Positions 1 to 8,012 of a stretch of DNA of 16,894 nucleotides are shown piece after piece. A model generated the notes under the pieces. The model saw only the letters and a list, made by a program, of their open reading frames with translations. It did no database searches and had not been told where the DNA came from. The position numbers and the translations under genes were made by a program. The DNA is from Nitrososphaerales archaeon TH1920 (lineage in GTDB: Archaea > Thermoproteota > Nitrososphaeria > Nitrososphaerales > Nitrososphaeraceae): NCBI GenBank assembly GCA_014523495.1, contig JAATVM010000155.1:1-16894 (forward strand), written 5' to 3'. Position 1 is the stretch's first letter, and each line of letters opens with the position of its first letter.

Positions 1-189
1 CAGATAATAGAATACATGGTAAAAATTCTCAGAACAGAACCAGATATGGCCAATGGTGCTAGTCCGGGGTTGGCAATGAAAAAAACCTTTCTACAATCTT
101 ATCATATTCATTTTCTATGCGAGATTTTTATTAAACCAAAGTTTCAATATAGTATCACTAGCCATGGATGGATGGATCATAGTCCATAA
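1..189 (+). CDS. Possible C-terminal end of a gene cut by the window edge
   Basis: Frame 1 is open from the first base to a TAA at 187-189 (62 codons). It reads like protein at first (IIEYMVKILRTEPDMA, probably helical) but the last 20 codons look less convincing. An internal ATG at 16 would give a 57-residue product, so it could also be a small intact gene. I recognise no family. The next gene starts 277 bp later behind its own AT-rich region, so the two are not an operon. The call rests only on an open frame and plausible composition. Confidence 0.25.
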   Translation, partial: QIIEYMVKILRTEPDMANGASPGLAMKKTFLQSYHIHFLCEIFIKPKFQYSITSHGWMDHSP

Positions 190-465
190 GGTTGGGTATA
201 GATACTCGTGCTCAAATGTTTATAATCTATTTAAATACGCTCTAATTTAACATATAAATGAGAAATACAAGGTCGTAGAAGTGATATTAATTTTATTCTA
301 CTTAATGAATTGTTGAAATATTTTTACTTGCTACGGTATCTTGTAGACGAATAATCCTAGAAATTTCTCATCAATATGAACTCCCTAAAAGGTAAAATAA
401 GATTATCAAAAACAAATAAAAAACTTGACATTGTACTATGTTTTGTAATTCTTGGTATTTAAATC
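190..465. other. AT-rich intergenic region with the promoter of the secreted protein gene
   Basis: I see no convincing coding frame here. The stretch is very AT-rich, with several TATA-like runs, for example around 229-236 and 412-423. The latter lies about 45-50 bp before the ATG at 466, which would give a short leader. No clear Shine-Dalgarno sequence precedes the ATG. Confidence 0.4.
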
Positions 466-1335
466 ATGAAAATTATTTTTGTTGCTTATAGTTTATTTGT
501 AGTACTTTCAATTTATTTTTTACAATCTGATCTGCCAATTTTTTATTCAATGAATTCATATGCTCTTGCATCTGACCAAGATAAAGTAGGATATGATAAG
601 TTTGGGATTAGAGAAATTTATCCAACTAAAGAAAATGGTAGGGAGTGGTATGTAAATATGGATAATCCAAAAGATGATGAAAATTTTTCAATTACGTTTA
701 ATCCAAATCTTACTAGGCAAGTCGATGGTTCTTGGAGAATTTCTGCTCCAGTAGTTAGGATGAATGTTGAGACATTAGATGGACAAACAAACTGGAAGAA
801 TGTCGAAATGACGGGATACGCAAAGATCAATTCGGTGATTGAAAATAGTAGCAATAAGGTGATAGAGAATGACCTAACTTGGTATGCCCGAGGTGGAAAA
901 CATAATCAAAAAACCCCTTGCGAGGCAACAGCCTATATGGGAGGTCTTTATGACAATGGTAAAGTTGGCTGGAAAAAAGAACTATGGTTTGTGGGTGGAT
1001 ATACAGACGAAAGACAATCAAACAAAATTACCAATTCATTAATTGATAGGTGGGTTGGATGGAAGGTAATAATTTATAACGTAAATAATTCGGAGGTAAA
1101 ATTAGAATCGTATCTAGACAACACAAATACTAACTATTGGGTTAAAGTTACCGATCTAGTTGATGATGGAGGATGGTACGCAAAGACGGGAGACTCAGTT
1201 TTTTTTGATCCTGAATGTTCCAAAGATAAGGACTCTATAATTACTGATTCAGGATCTACTGCTACATTCAGATCTGATAATTTGATCTGGGATTTCAAGA
1301 ATTTGAGTATTAGAGAAATCCAGCCAAACCAATAA
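466..1335 (+). CDS. Secreted beta-sandwich-like protein of unknown function
   Basis: The 289-residue product begins with a hydrophobic segment (about residues 3-21) and a likely signal-peptidase site after SYALA at residue 35, so it is probably exported. The rest is rich in aromatic residues and beta-prone, with conserved-looking blocks GREWYVNM (58-65), TWYARGGKH (138-146), ELWFVGGYT (172-180) and WVGWK (196-200). Two cysteines in the mature part (C152, C251) could form a disulfide. The style resembles secreted jelly-roll, polysaccharide-lyase or lectin-like proteins that seem common in Nitrososphaera-type genomes, but I see no catalytic signature. A cell-surface or carbohydrate-binding role is inference. 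It stands alone, with 291 bp before the next gene on the opposite strand. Confidence 0.75.
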   Translation: MKIIFVAYSLFVVLSIYFLQSDLPIFYSMNSYALASDQDKVGYDKFGIREIYPTKENGREWYVNMDNPKDDENFSITFNPNLTRQVDGSWRISAPVVRMNVETLDGQTNWKNVEMTGYAKINSVIENSSNKVIENDLTWYARGGKHNQKTPCEATAYMGGLYDNGKVGWKKELWFVGGYTDERQSNKITNSLIDRWVGWKVIIYNVNNSEVKLESYLDNTNTNYWVKVTDLVDDGGWYAKTGDSVFFDPECSKDKDSIITDSGSTATFRSDNLIWDFKNLSIREIQPNQ

Positions 1336-1626
1336 TCTGATTAATGATGATTTTTGAATTATTTTAGGTGCTAGTATAAAATTTTCCAGGAATTACTATT
1401 ATCTTTGATCTAGTATTTGATGCAGCACAATCTCTAATAAATTCCATGACTCAACAATCGGTAGACGCAGTAAATCGGGTTCGTAATTTGACTGTTTGTA
1501 TGGAAAAAATGTTGGTACAAATATGTAGTTTGAGCAATCAAGGATTATGGTAATGAGCTCAATAAAAATCTAAATTTTGCTATCAGCTAAATCTTGACTA
1601 GCCATTCATAATTAATTTGAGTTCAA
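1336..1626. other. Intergenic region with one weak small ORF
   Basis: Within this gap one plus-strand frame is open from about 1377 to a TAA at 1551-1553. The ATG at 1446 gives 35 residues beginning MTQQSVDAVNRVRNLT, a helical-looking sequence. It may be a tiny gene or a gene remnant; there is no family match and no clear promoter. The remainder is AT-rich and holds the downstream regions of two convergent genes. Confidence 0.3.
1446..1553 (+). CDS. Candidate small ORF, 35 residues, unknown
   Basis: An ATG-to-TAA frame with protein-like, probably helical composition and two cysteines. The frame is open about 23 codons upstream of the ATG as well (reading FDLVFDAAQSLINS just before it), which suggests either a non-ATG start or the tail of a decayed gene. 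No recognised family. I report it because the residue pattern is better than that of random AT-rich frames. Confidence 0.22.
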   Translation: MTQQSVDAVNRVRNLTVCMEKMLVQICSLSNQGLW

Positions 1627-2049
1627 TTATGTTTTGGAAAATTGATCAATAATATGATCAATTTCATTTTTTATTTTACGTTTGGCAAAAATACCAAATA
1701 CTGTTCCAAGTTTTCCAAATTTAAGATCCGCATTTATCTTTATTTCTGTGCTTGAATTAGATTTTGGGTTTAATTCTATAATCAAAATCGTACCTTTTGT
1801 ATCCCCTTCTATAATTTCACTTTTGAGCATTCTATTTGGTTCTAAGATGTGTTTTACCTTCTGCTTTATTTCTTTTCCTGATATGGAAACGATCTCTTCA
1901 GTTAGTATGTGATTATCAGATTGTTCTAAAATATTGAATGATTTATATCTATCAGGGAATAAACTTGGTAATTTATCAATATCTTTAACTACCGAAAAAA
2001 CTCTTTCCTGTGGTAAATTAATAATTTTGGATGATGCGACTCTGACCAT
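1627..2049 (-). CDS. START/SRPBCC-fold protein (COQ10-like)
   Basis: The 140-residue product has the layout of the polyketide cyclase/COQ10 START-like group. A first strand and helix (VASSKIINLPQERVFSVVKDID, residues 4-25) lead into LPSLFPDRYKS, then a series of antiparallel strands, and a long C-terminal helix (about 115-138). The fold makes a hydrophobic cavity for lipids, quinones or other small ligands; members are often cytosolic with unknown ligands. There is no signal peptide. It is divergent from another SRPBCC gene starting 81 bp away, so the two may share a control region. The specific ligand cannot be told from sequence. Confidence 0.75.
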   Translation of the reverse strand: MVRVASSKIINLPQERVFSVVKDIDKLPSLFPDRYKSFNILEQSDNHILTEEIVSISGKEIKQKVKHILEPNRMLKSEIIEGDTKGTILIIELNPKSNSSTEIKINADLKFGKLGTVFGIFAKRKIKNEIDHIIDQFSKT

Positions 2050-2130
2050 GATGGATGTAAGGTCTGCTGATTTTTAAACAATATCTTTCTATACATGCCT
2101 TCAATAATTACTTAACGAGATAAATTTCAG

Positions 2131-2595
2131 ATGAAAAACTATTATCATGAATTTGAAGTAAATTCTAATATTGATGATGTTTGGAAATTTTATACCAACA
2201 TAGGACATCTTGAGATAGTTAGTCCAAAAGATATAAAATTGAGAACAATACAAACTACAGATAAAATACTAAAACAGGGAACAGTTGCATATTTTTCTGG
2301 AAAGATAATCATAAGTACAAAATGGTACTCCAAAATAACTTCTTTTGAAAAATATCAATATGTGGATGAAATGATTCAAAATGAAAATAAAAAGCCTCCA
2401 TTTAGAATATGGAAACACAAGCATATATTCAAGGAAATTGGCGATTGTAAAACAAACGTCATTGATAAAATTGAGTTTGGTTTACCGTATGGATTTATAG
2501 GAAATATATTAGAAGTATTCATTTTATTCAAACTCCAAAAGATTTTTGAATACAGAAAACTGGTGACAAAAAAATTTCTTGAGAATAATCTGTAA
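2131..2595 (+). CDS. START/SRPBCC-fold ligand-binding protein
   Basis: The 154-residue product opens with HEFEVNSNIDDVWKFYTNIGHLEIVSPKD, a typical SRPBCC first strand and helix. The later YVDEMIQ and RIWKHKHIFKE strands and LPYGFIGNILEVF match the subgroup often labelled cell-division-inhibitor-like or SRPBCC ligand-binding proteins. It has no catalytic motif and no signal peptide. It is divergent from the other SRPBCC gene (start at 2049) and convergent with the MFS transporter gene, whose stop lies 13 bp beyond its own. The function beyond binding a hydrophobic ligand is unknown. Confidence 0.75.
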   Translation: MKNYYHEFEVNSNIDDVWKFYTNIGHLEIVSPKDIKLRTIQTTDKILKQGTVAYFSGKIIISTKWYSKITSFEKYQYVDEMIQNENKKPPFRIWKHKHIFKEIGDCKTNVIDKIEFGLPYGFIGNILEVFILFKLQKIFEYRKLVTKKFLENNL

Positions 2596-2608
2596 TTACT
2601 AACTGAAC

Positions 2609-4087
2609 CTAAGACTGAATTTTGGATTGCTTTCTGACCAAAAAAAATGAGATACATAACGCCGAAAGCGAGAGAAATAACATGGTACCAAAAATAAGAT
2701 CATATGCTGATGCCGATGGAAAAAATTGATACTGGTTCTTGTGTAAAGTAACTGGAAATAAGTGGCTTTGCATGAACAAGCCTGCAATAGCTGGACCTAT
2801 TGAACTCCCTATGATTCTTAACAAATTACTAATTCCAAGTGAGATGCCTATTTGTTGGAATGGACTCTGCAACATTACAATATTAGTACTACTCACATTT
2901 GTTAGGGAGAGGCCAATGGATATGACTACTAAATATATTGATATATAAAATTCATTTATTCTCATAAACAAAAGCAAAGAAAAACCAAATGACATCGCAA
3001 CAGTACCAACTAGTAGTGGAGTTGTCTGTCCAATTTTTGTTATGATAAAACCAGTCAAAGGACCCAAAATCAATAGTACTAGTGCAAAAGGCATTTGTAC
3101 TAGTGACGTCTGGATTGCATTTTTATCAAATCCTACTGGGTGAGGACTTTGGACCAATATGGGTAAAGTCTGAAAAATCGTAAACATAGACATACCTACA
3201 ATTAGTAAAATGATATTTGATGACAAAATCTTCCTATCAAGAAATAGGCTGGAAGTAATTAGCGGAAATTTAGTTTTCCTTTCAAACAGTAAAAAAAGAA
3301 TGAAGCTTATAATAAAAATAGTCAGGAAAAATATAGACGAAATTGGAATTCTAGTTGAATCTAATTGTCCATCATTAATGTCAAAATTGTCTGATTTAAG
3401 AAATGTAATGAATAATAGAAATGAGCTAATTGTCACTCCTAACAAAATCGAACCTTTCAAATCAAATTTCTGGTAGGAATTCTTATTTTTCTTGTTGGAA
3501 TTTTCATTTACTTTGTTTTCTGTTGGAATAAATCTCATAATAATAAAGATTAGAACTATTGCTATTGGAATAATTGAAAAAAATGTTAATCTCCATCCAT
3601 AAAATTGCACAATACCTCCCCCTATTGCAAGTCCCAACACAGCACCACCTGCGAACATAGAACTTATGATTCCTTGACTTATTGCTAGTTTTTCTCTTGG
3701 AAATTGTTCTCTAATAAGTCCAAAGGTAACAGGGAATACTGAAATTCCAATTCCCTGTAAAATCCTGGATATTAGTAACATGAAAAAATTAGAGGAGAAA
3801 GGTGAAATGATGAGACCTACGGTATATATTGATATGAGAATTATCATAATCTTTTTCTTACCATACATGTCAGACAATTTGCCGCTAACTGGTGTCATAA
3901 CTGCACCTGCAAGAAGATATGCACTTAGGATCCATGACGAAGTATTATACGACAAATTGAAATCATCGATTAATTGTGGAAGTGCCGGAAGTAGCATCGT
4001 CTCGGTATACATAGAAATAGTAGCAATAGAACTAAGAATTGCAAGAGTTGTCCATATTGAATGACTGCTATTTTTTTTACTAAACAA
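2609..4087 (-). CDS. MFS drug:H+ antiporter, DHA2 family (14 TM)
   Basis: The 492-residue protein has about 14 hydrophobic segments and a small hydrophilic N-terminus. The MFS motif A is visible in the TM2-TM3 loop (GKLSDMYGKKK, about residues 69-79), and ALPQLIDDFNLSYNTSSWI after TM1 is typical of the EmrB/QacA branch. TM4-TM5 carry GIGISVFPVTFGLIREQFPREK and a glycine-rich GGAVLGLAIGGGIVQFYGWRLTFF block. These proteins export lipophilic or cationic compounds against a proton gradient. Length fits the family. There is no adjacent TetR/MarR regulator or membrane-fusion partner, so the substrate is not predictable. Confidence 0.9.
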   Translation of the reverse strand: MFSKKNSSHSIWTTLAILSSIATISMYTETMLLPALPQLIDDFNLSYNTSSWILSAYLLAGAVMTPVSGKLSDMYGKKKIMIILISIYTVGLIISPFSSNFFMLLISRILQGIGISVFPVTFGLIREQFPREKLAISQGIISSMFAGGAVLGLAIGGGIVQFYGWRLTFFSIIPIAIVLIFIIMRFIPTENKVNENSNKKNKNSYQKFDLKGSILLGVTISSFLLFITFLKSDNFDINDGQLDSTRIPISSIFFLTIFIISFILFLLFERKTKFPLITSSLFLDRKILSSNIILLIVGMSMFTIFQTLPILVQSPHPVGFDKNAIQTSLVQMPFALVLLILGPLTGFIITKIGQTTPLLVGTVAMSFGFSLLLFMRINEFYISIYLVVISIGLSLTNVSSTNIVMLQSPFQQIGISLGISNLLRIIGSSIGPAIAGLFMQSHLFPVTLHKNQYQFFPSASAYDLIFGTMLFLSLSALCISFFLVRKQSKIQS

Positions 4088-4271
4088 GGGTTATCTTTTT
4101 AGTTTATAGTGAAATTCAAAGATCAATATATTTGATTTTACAATCCACTCAATGTGAAAAAATAGGCACCTTACACTTTAATTAGAATGAAGTTATTTAT
4201 GATCTTAGATTGTAAGGTAATCTTTCTATATCATCAACTAGTAATACCTATACAAAAGAATTTTTTTGATC

Positions 4272-4282
4272 TATATTTTAAT
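4272..4282 (+). promoter_or_regulatory. TATA-box-like element upstream of nre
   Basis: A TATATTTTAAT run lies about 37-47 bp before the ATG at 4319 in the 231-bp gap between the divergent MFS and nre genes. It would place transcription start about 15-20 bp before the ATG. No Shine-Dalgarno sequence is evident. Confidence 0.35.
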
Positions 4283-4318
4283 ATCACGTATATGCAATAA
4301 AAATGAATCTAGAGATTA

Positions 4319-5506
4319 ATGTCGTCCATCGATGAAATAAAAAAAAGATTGAAGATAAACTGGTATCAGTTTATCAACACCAATAGCAAGAAATTTGCCT
4401 CCAATGTAATTGATGGATCTTCCCCACCTTCAATATTTGTAGGTGAATTTGGATATCCACAGGTTATGGTTGGTCCAATGATTCCACCATATCATGGAGA
4501 TACTTCAATTTTAGATAAACCCGAATTGTGGTCAGGGAAATCCTTAGAAGAGATAGTCAACTACAGGACTAATCTTTTAAAAGGAACAATAGTCCACAAT
4601 GTGAATAATATTTCGGGACGATACATTGAATCCTTGCAAGAAATGGCTTTGTCAAAAAAAGTTGTTGAAAGCATTGTAACATTTGAAAAAATGCCATCTT
4701 TGTATGTAAATGAAAAGACTCTAACTAAGAAAGAATCTGAAGAAATCCCCACAATATTTTCAGCACCTATGAGTGACTTTAAGATTGTTCCCTCGGCTGC
4801 GGATCGAAAAATTGAAAAAAAATATTACGACGATGATTTATACGCATCAGATGCCATTGTTGAACTTTATAGCAATGATATCAATATAAGTCAAATATCA
4901 AAAGTCCTAAGTATTGGGATGCTCGGTAGAAGGAAAAATCGTAAATTAGTGCCTACCAAATGGAGTATTACAGCTGCTGATGATATTCTATCTTTGTATT
5001 TAATAAACAAAATTAAGGAAAATACTATTTTGGATAATTATCTTGTATTTGACTTTAATCATTTGTCAAATTATTATTCCGTAATATTCATCCCTGACGA
5101 TGTTTGGAGTTTTGAAATGATTGAATCATGGATTGATACCAATGGAACCGTACATATAGGCTCAGATTCTGAAATAGGAAAAAGGATCGATCATTACCCT
5201 TCAATAGCTGGAGCATATTTTGCAGCAAGATTGTCGGTAGCAGAATATCTGTTCAAGAAAAGAAAGAAGGCATCAGTGTTGATTTTGAGAGAAATACATC
5301 CTGAATATTTCGTGTCTCTTGGTGTTTGGCAGGTCAGAGAAGGAATAAGAGAATGTCTCAATTCTAAGGGAAAGACCTTTGAAAGCTTTGATTCTGCATT
5401 AAAGTATGCAATTTCCAAAACTTCACTATCTAAGGTAGAGTGGATAAAAAGTAGTTCAATTATTAGAAACAAGAAACAGAAAAGAATGTCAGATTATCTA
5501 AGCTAA
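4319..5506 (+). CDS. nreA: Nre family archaeal DNA-repair protein with PCNA-binding tail
   Basis: The 395-residue protein has the Nre N-terminal signature: SSPPSIFVGEFGYPQVMVGPM, then IPPYHGDTSILDKPELW (about residues 34-71), and the family's usual length of about 400. Nre proteins are conserved in archaea and in Haloferax were linked to survival of DNA crosslink damage through binding PCNA. A PIP box is visible at the extreme C-terminus: Q387-x-x-M390-x-x-Y393-L394. No CxxC zinc motif is present near the N-terminus, as occurs in some relatives, so it belongs to the zinc-less type; the A/B subfamily letter is a guess. The gene stands alone and is convergent with a small secreted-protein gene. 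Confidence 0.85.
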   Translation: MSSIDEIKKRLKINWYQFINTNSKKFASNVIDGSSPPSIFVGEFGYPQVMVGPMIPPYHGDTSILDKPELWSGKSLEEIVNYRTNLLKGTIVHNVNNISGRYIESLQEMALSKKVVESIVTFEKMPSLYVNEKTLTKKESEEIPTIFSAPMSDFKIVPSAADRKIEKKYYDDDLYASDAIVELYSNDINISQISKVLSIGMLGRRKNRKLVPTKWSITAADDILSLYLINKIKENTILDNYLVFDFNHLSNYYSVIFIPDDVWSFEMIESWIDTNGTVHIGSDSEIGKRIDHYPSIAGAYFAARLSVAEYLFKKRKKASVLILREIHPEYFVSLGVWQVREGIRECLNSKGKTFESFDSALKYAISKTSLSKVEWIKSSSIIRNKKQKRMSDYLS

Positions 5507-5545
5507 AGTTGAAAAAGATATTCATCGAAAATAATCATAATTGTT

Positions 5546-5563
5546 AGCATTTTTCAAAATGCT
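5546..5563. terminator. Perfect short inverted repeat between convergent genes
   Basis: AGCATTTT and AAAATGCT form an 8-bp stem separated by two bases (or 7 bp with a TTCA loop), 40 bp after the nre stop and in the gap shared with a convergent gene. Either strand would give a hairpin in AT-rich sequence. A terminator or 3'-end-stabilising role is plausible, though archaea mostly terminate at T-runs. Confidence 0.4.
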
Positions 5564-5648
5564 GTAAAACTTTTATAAATTTAATAATTGGAATAGATAT
5601 CGAATTCATTTGTTTTTTTCTTCTAGTGCGTTGCAAATTCTAAATTAT

Positions 5649-6017
5649 TTACGGTAAACATATCATAAAATTGGGAGTTTGTTCACCAATCTTTTGGTCT
5701 TTTTTCTTTTCAATTTCTACATCCATTAGTTTATGGCATGATTGTTTTTCAATTATTTTGGTATCATTGATATTGTTCACCGCTGTCCTGGCTTTTTCAT
5801 CGTTGTTATCAAATGGATCCACTATACCAGGATATTTGAATACATCTTTTGTTATGATTTTGCAGTTATAGATTTCGTTGCATTTTTCTTCATCAATTCC
5901 TTCTATTGGATTTGCTTGTTCGATTGCATAAAGTTTTCCTGTAATAGTGTGGAATGAGACTACTGTTAAAGTAATTATAATTAATACTATAGCCGCTATA
6001 TTTCTAATCAAGTACAT
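5649..6017 (-). CDS. Small secreted or membrane-anchored four-cysteine protein
   Basis: The 122-residue product starts with a short positive region (R5) and a hydrophobic segment (residues 6-22), then YAIEQA near residue 30-35 as a possible cleavage site. Four cysteines lie outside the membrane segment (C46, C52, C94, C120), so two disulfides are possible. The rest is hydrophilic and charged, with a Lys/Glu-rich stretch near residues 101-110. I recognise no family. It is divergent from the RTX-type gene (223 bp between starts) and convergent with nre. An extracytoplasmic role is inferred from the signal and cysteines only. Confidence 0.6.
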   Translation of the reverse strand: MYLIRNIAAIVLIIITLTVVSFHTITGKLYAIEQANPIEGIDEEKCNEIYNCKIITKDVFKYPGIVDPFDNNDEKARTAVNNINDTKIIEKQSCHKLMDVEIEKKKDQKIGEQTPNFMICLP

Positions 6018-6240
6018 CGTTGTATGTATCGTTGCTTTATTTGTATTTGGAAAAAATTGTAATTAATAAAATTAGCTTGTTTGGTAGTAAAATAATGTTA
6101 TAGTTTATTCTTATATTAAACCGGAGATTATCGATTGTAAATGAAAATATTTGTAATCTTCTATTTTTATCAACATGTGTATTTTTCTTCACAATTGATA
6201 AAAAATACATCTTGTTCGTCGCTAAAGATGAGTATCGTAC

Positions 6241-6927
6241 ATGGTAGAAAAATACTTGGACTCTTGGAATGTAATTTTAACCACAGATCTACACCTCATA
6301 AGAGTTATGGCGATATTTGCATTAGTCTTCATTCTCTTTTTATCATCATATTATAATATTGTAAGCGCAGAAACTATAATGTGTAAAAACATTAAAAAAT
6401 CATGCAAGGGAACGGAAAGAACGGATGTGTTAGTAGGTAATAAAAATCCCAATAAAATGAATGGCCTTCAAGGCACTGACTATATAATCGGACTTTTCGG
6501 CGATGATTATCTAATTGGTTATAATGGAACTGATACACTTGTTGGCGGAGCAGGTAACGATGTAATTCATGGAGGTGGAAATAAAGATGGAATAATGGGC
6601 AGTACAGGCAATGATAATATTACAGGGGGTTATGGTGCAGATGAAATAATAGGAGGCGAGGGTAACGATACAATAAAAAGTGGTAACGGTCCCGATACAA
6701 TTATTTCCGGACAAGGCGATGACTTTATAGTTGGTGGACTTGGAATTGATGAAATAAGTAGTGGAGCAGATGATGACAAGATTTATACTGCAAATAGGAA
6801 CACTACAGAGTCTGATAGCGCTATAGATATTGTTAATTGTGGAGATGGAAATGATGAGGTATGGCTTAATACTAGTATAGATGAGGATGAGGTGGATGAA
6901 GATTGCGAAATTCTTCACAAGGGATAA
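6241..6927 (+). CDS. Secreted RTX-type calcium-binding beta-roll protein
   Basis: A hydrophobic export signal (residues 22-40, likely cut after VSA at 43) precedes seven or more nonapeptide-like repeats of the hemolysin-type Ca2+-binding pattern GGxGxDxhx between residues 64 and 180. Examples are GGAGNDVIHGG, STGNDNITGG, GGEGNDTIKSG and SGQGDDFIVGG. Such repeats fold as a parallel beta-roll with Ca2+ in each turn and are usually extracellular. Cysteines C48, C55, C200 and C222 flank the roll and could staple it. No enzymatic domain is attached, so a structural, adhesive or Ca2+-buffering surface role is inference. An internal ATG at 6307 would give a shorter signal without its Arg, so I keep the first start. 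No type I secretion genes are nearby. Confidence 0.85.
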   Translation: MVEKYLDSWNVILTTDLHLIRVMAIFALVFILFLSSYYNIVSAETIMCKNIKKSCKGTERTDVLVGNKNPNKMNGLQGTDYIIGLFGDDYLIGYNGTDTLVGGAGNDVIHGGGNKDGIMGSTGNDNITGGYGADEIIGGEGNDTIKSGNGPDTIISGQGDDFIVGGLGIDEISSGADDDKIYTANRNTTESDSAIDIVNCGDGNDEVWLNTSIDEDEVDEDCEILHKG

Positions 6928-7048
6928 TGATGTATTATAATTATGTATTGCTTTAAACTACAATTTTCAATTTAAATTTTTTTTAGACTCTTTCCTAATT
7001 GGTACATGTCATTACTGCTATCTCAAGAAAAATCTTACCAAAAGTTAA

Positions 7049-7879
7049 CTAAAATGGCTTAAAATCAACTACACCGCGTATATCAAAAAGATCAATTTGT
7101 TGTGCAATATCCAATGCCTTTTCACTCTCTATGTCGTTATAACACCTATCGTAAAAAGGACATTTTGGACATTTAATTGATTTTAAAGGTTCGGTTAATC
7201 TAGGAAGTATCGTTACATCATGATTCTCTAAAGCATTGACAAGCATATTCTTTCTTAGCACCATTTCATTTCTCAAAATTTCTCTTGTTATATCATCTTT
7301 GGGCAAGTTAACAGACCAACTTTCAATTCCAGGATCTTTCGCATGGGTGGGCCTAAAGAAATATTCACCGGTTTCATCCTTCTTTATTAATCTCATTTCT
7401 CTAATATTGTATCTGATTGAAATAATCCCGTTTTCGATACCAGTCATTATGAGATAATAGAGGAGTTGCCTTAGATAGGAACGAAAAGTATAATCATTTA
7501 TATCGAGTCTTTTGCCTGCAACCGTATCCTTAAGTTCTATTATTACCTTTTGGCTCGTATTGTCCATTATATCGGGATGCGCAACTATATCATCCATTTG
7601 TAATTCGGCTTGTGCGACACCAATTTTTGCAAGCTGTGTGATAGCAAATTCACTTGACTCACCTCTAACGAAATGGTGTATAGATTCATCACTGATAGGA
7701 TCTTCATGCGGATAAATACGTGAATAGTATTGTTTTCTTATACAAGAGCTTGGGAGTATGTCTGAAACATGAATGGGGGCCAAACCCATCCTATCCTTTT
7801 TCTTCTCCTCGTATCTTGATCTTAGATTATTTTTTAATAAATCTGTAAATCCGGAGTCAGGCCTTATGATAATTGGCAT
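7049..7879 (-). CDS. Stand-alone Cas4/RecB-like PD-(D/E)XK nuclease with Fe-S cysteines
   Basis: The 276-residue protein has the nuclease core in order: RGESSE (72-77), HPD (101-103, with D103 a metal ligand), IIELK (E115 and K117, the D...ExK centre) and RQLLYY (Q138-x3-Y142, the QxxxY motif). One cysteine before the core (C46 in SSCIRKQ) and three after it (CPKCPFYDRC: C237, C240, C246) match the four-cysteine 4Fe-4S arrangement of Cas4 and AddB-type nucleases. All key residues are present, so it should be an active DNA exonuclease or end-processing enzyme. There is no cas1, cas2 or CRISPR array here, so it is a solo Cas4-like protein, with repair or recombination the likeliest role. Starts diverge from the FMN reductase gene. 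Confidence 0.85.
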   Translation of the reverse strand: MPIIIRPDSGFTDLLKNNLRSRYEEKKKDRMGLAPIHVSDILPSSCIRKQYYSRIYPHEDPISDESIHHFVRGESSEFAITQLAKIGVAQAELQMDDIVAHPDIMDNTSQKVIIELKDTVAGKRLDINDYTFRSYLRQLLYYLIMTGIENGIISIRYNIREMRLIKKDETGEYFFRPTHAKDPGIESWSVNLPKDDITREILRNEMVLRKNMLVNALENHDVTILPRLTEPLKSIKCPKCPFYDRCYNDIESEKALDIAQQIDLFDIRGVVDFKPF

Positions 7880-7960
7880 AATTTCCTAGTTACTGTTAGT
7901 TTAATCCGCCTTAATAGTTATTTTATTTAATCCAGTGGTTTATTTTCATTCAAAAAAATA

Positions 7961-7970
7961 TTTTATATAT
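7961..7970 (+). promoter_or_regulatory. TATA box for the FMN reductase gene
   Basis: TTTTATATAT is a good archaeal TATA box in the gap between divergent genes. Transcription should start about 25 bases downstream, near 7987-7995, leaving at most a short leader before the TTG at 8013. This matters for the start codon problem of the gene. Confidence 0.5.
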
Positions 7971-8012
7971 TCCATATTATGAATAGATGCTACGAAAGAA
8001 AAAGTCAAAGTC

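Noticed and set aside
3780..4064. Plus-strand 94-residue frame opposite the MFS gene, and similar frames at 2739 and 3210
   Set aside because: They are antisense shadows of a well-supported 14-TM transporter gene.
4306..4320. 15-base exact repeat AATCTAGAGATTAAT, also at 13448-13462, both near gene starts
   Set aside because: A single 15-base match is not very unlikely in 17 kb of AT-rich DNA, and the two copies sit at different distances from their start codons.
6141..6356. Plus-strand 71-residue frame overlapping the start of the RTX-type gene
   Set aside because: It overlaps a gene with clear signal peptide and repeats, and its composition looks like out-of-frame translation.
6511..6918. 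Minus-strand 135-residue frame opposite the RTX repeats
   Set aside because: It is a shadow created by the periodic repeat sequence; the plus-strand beta-roll explains the DNA.
7049..7879. CRISPR-Cas locus suggested by the Cas4-like nuclease
   Set aside because: No cas1, cas2, effector gene or repeat-spacer array is visible in the window.
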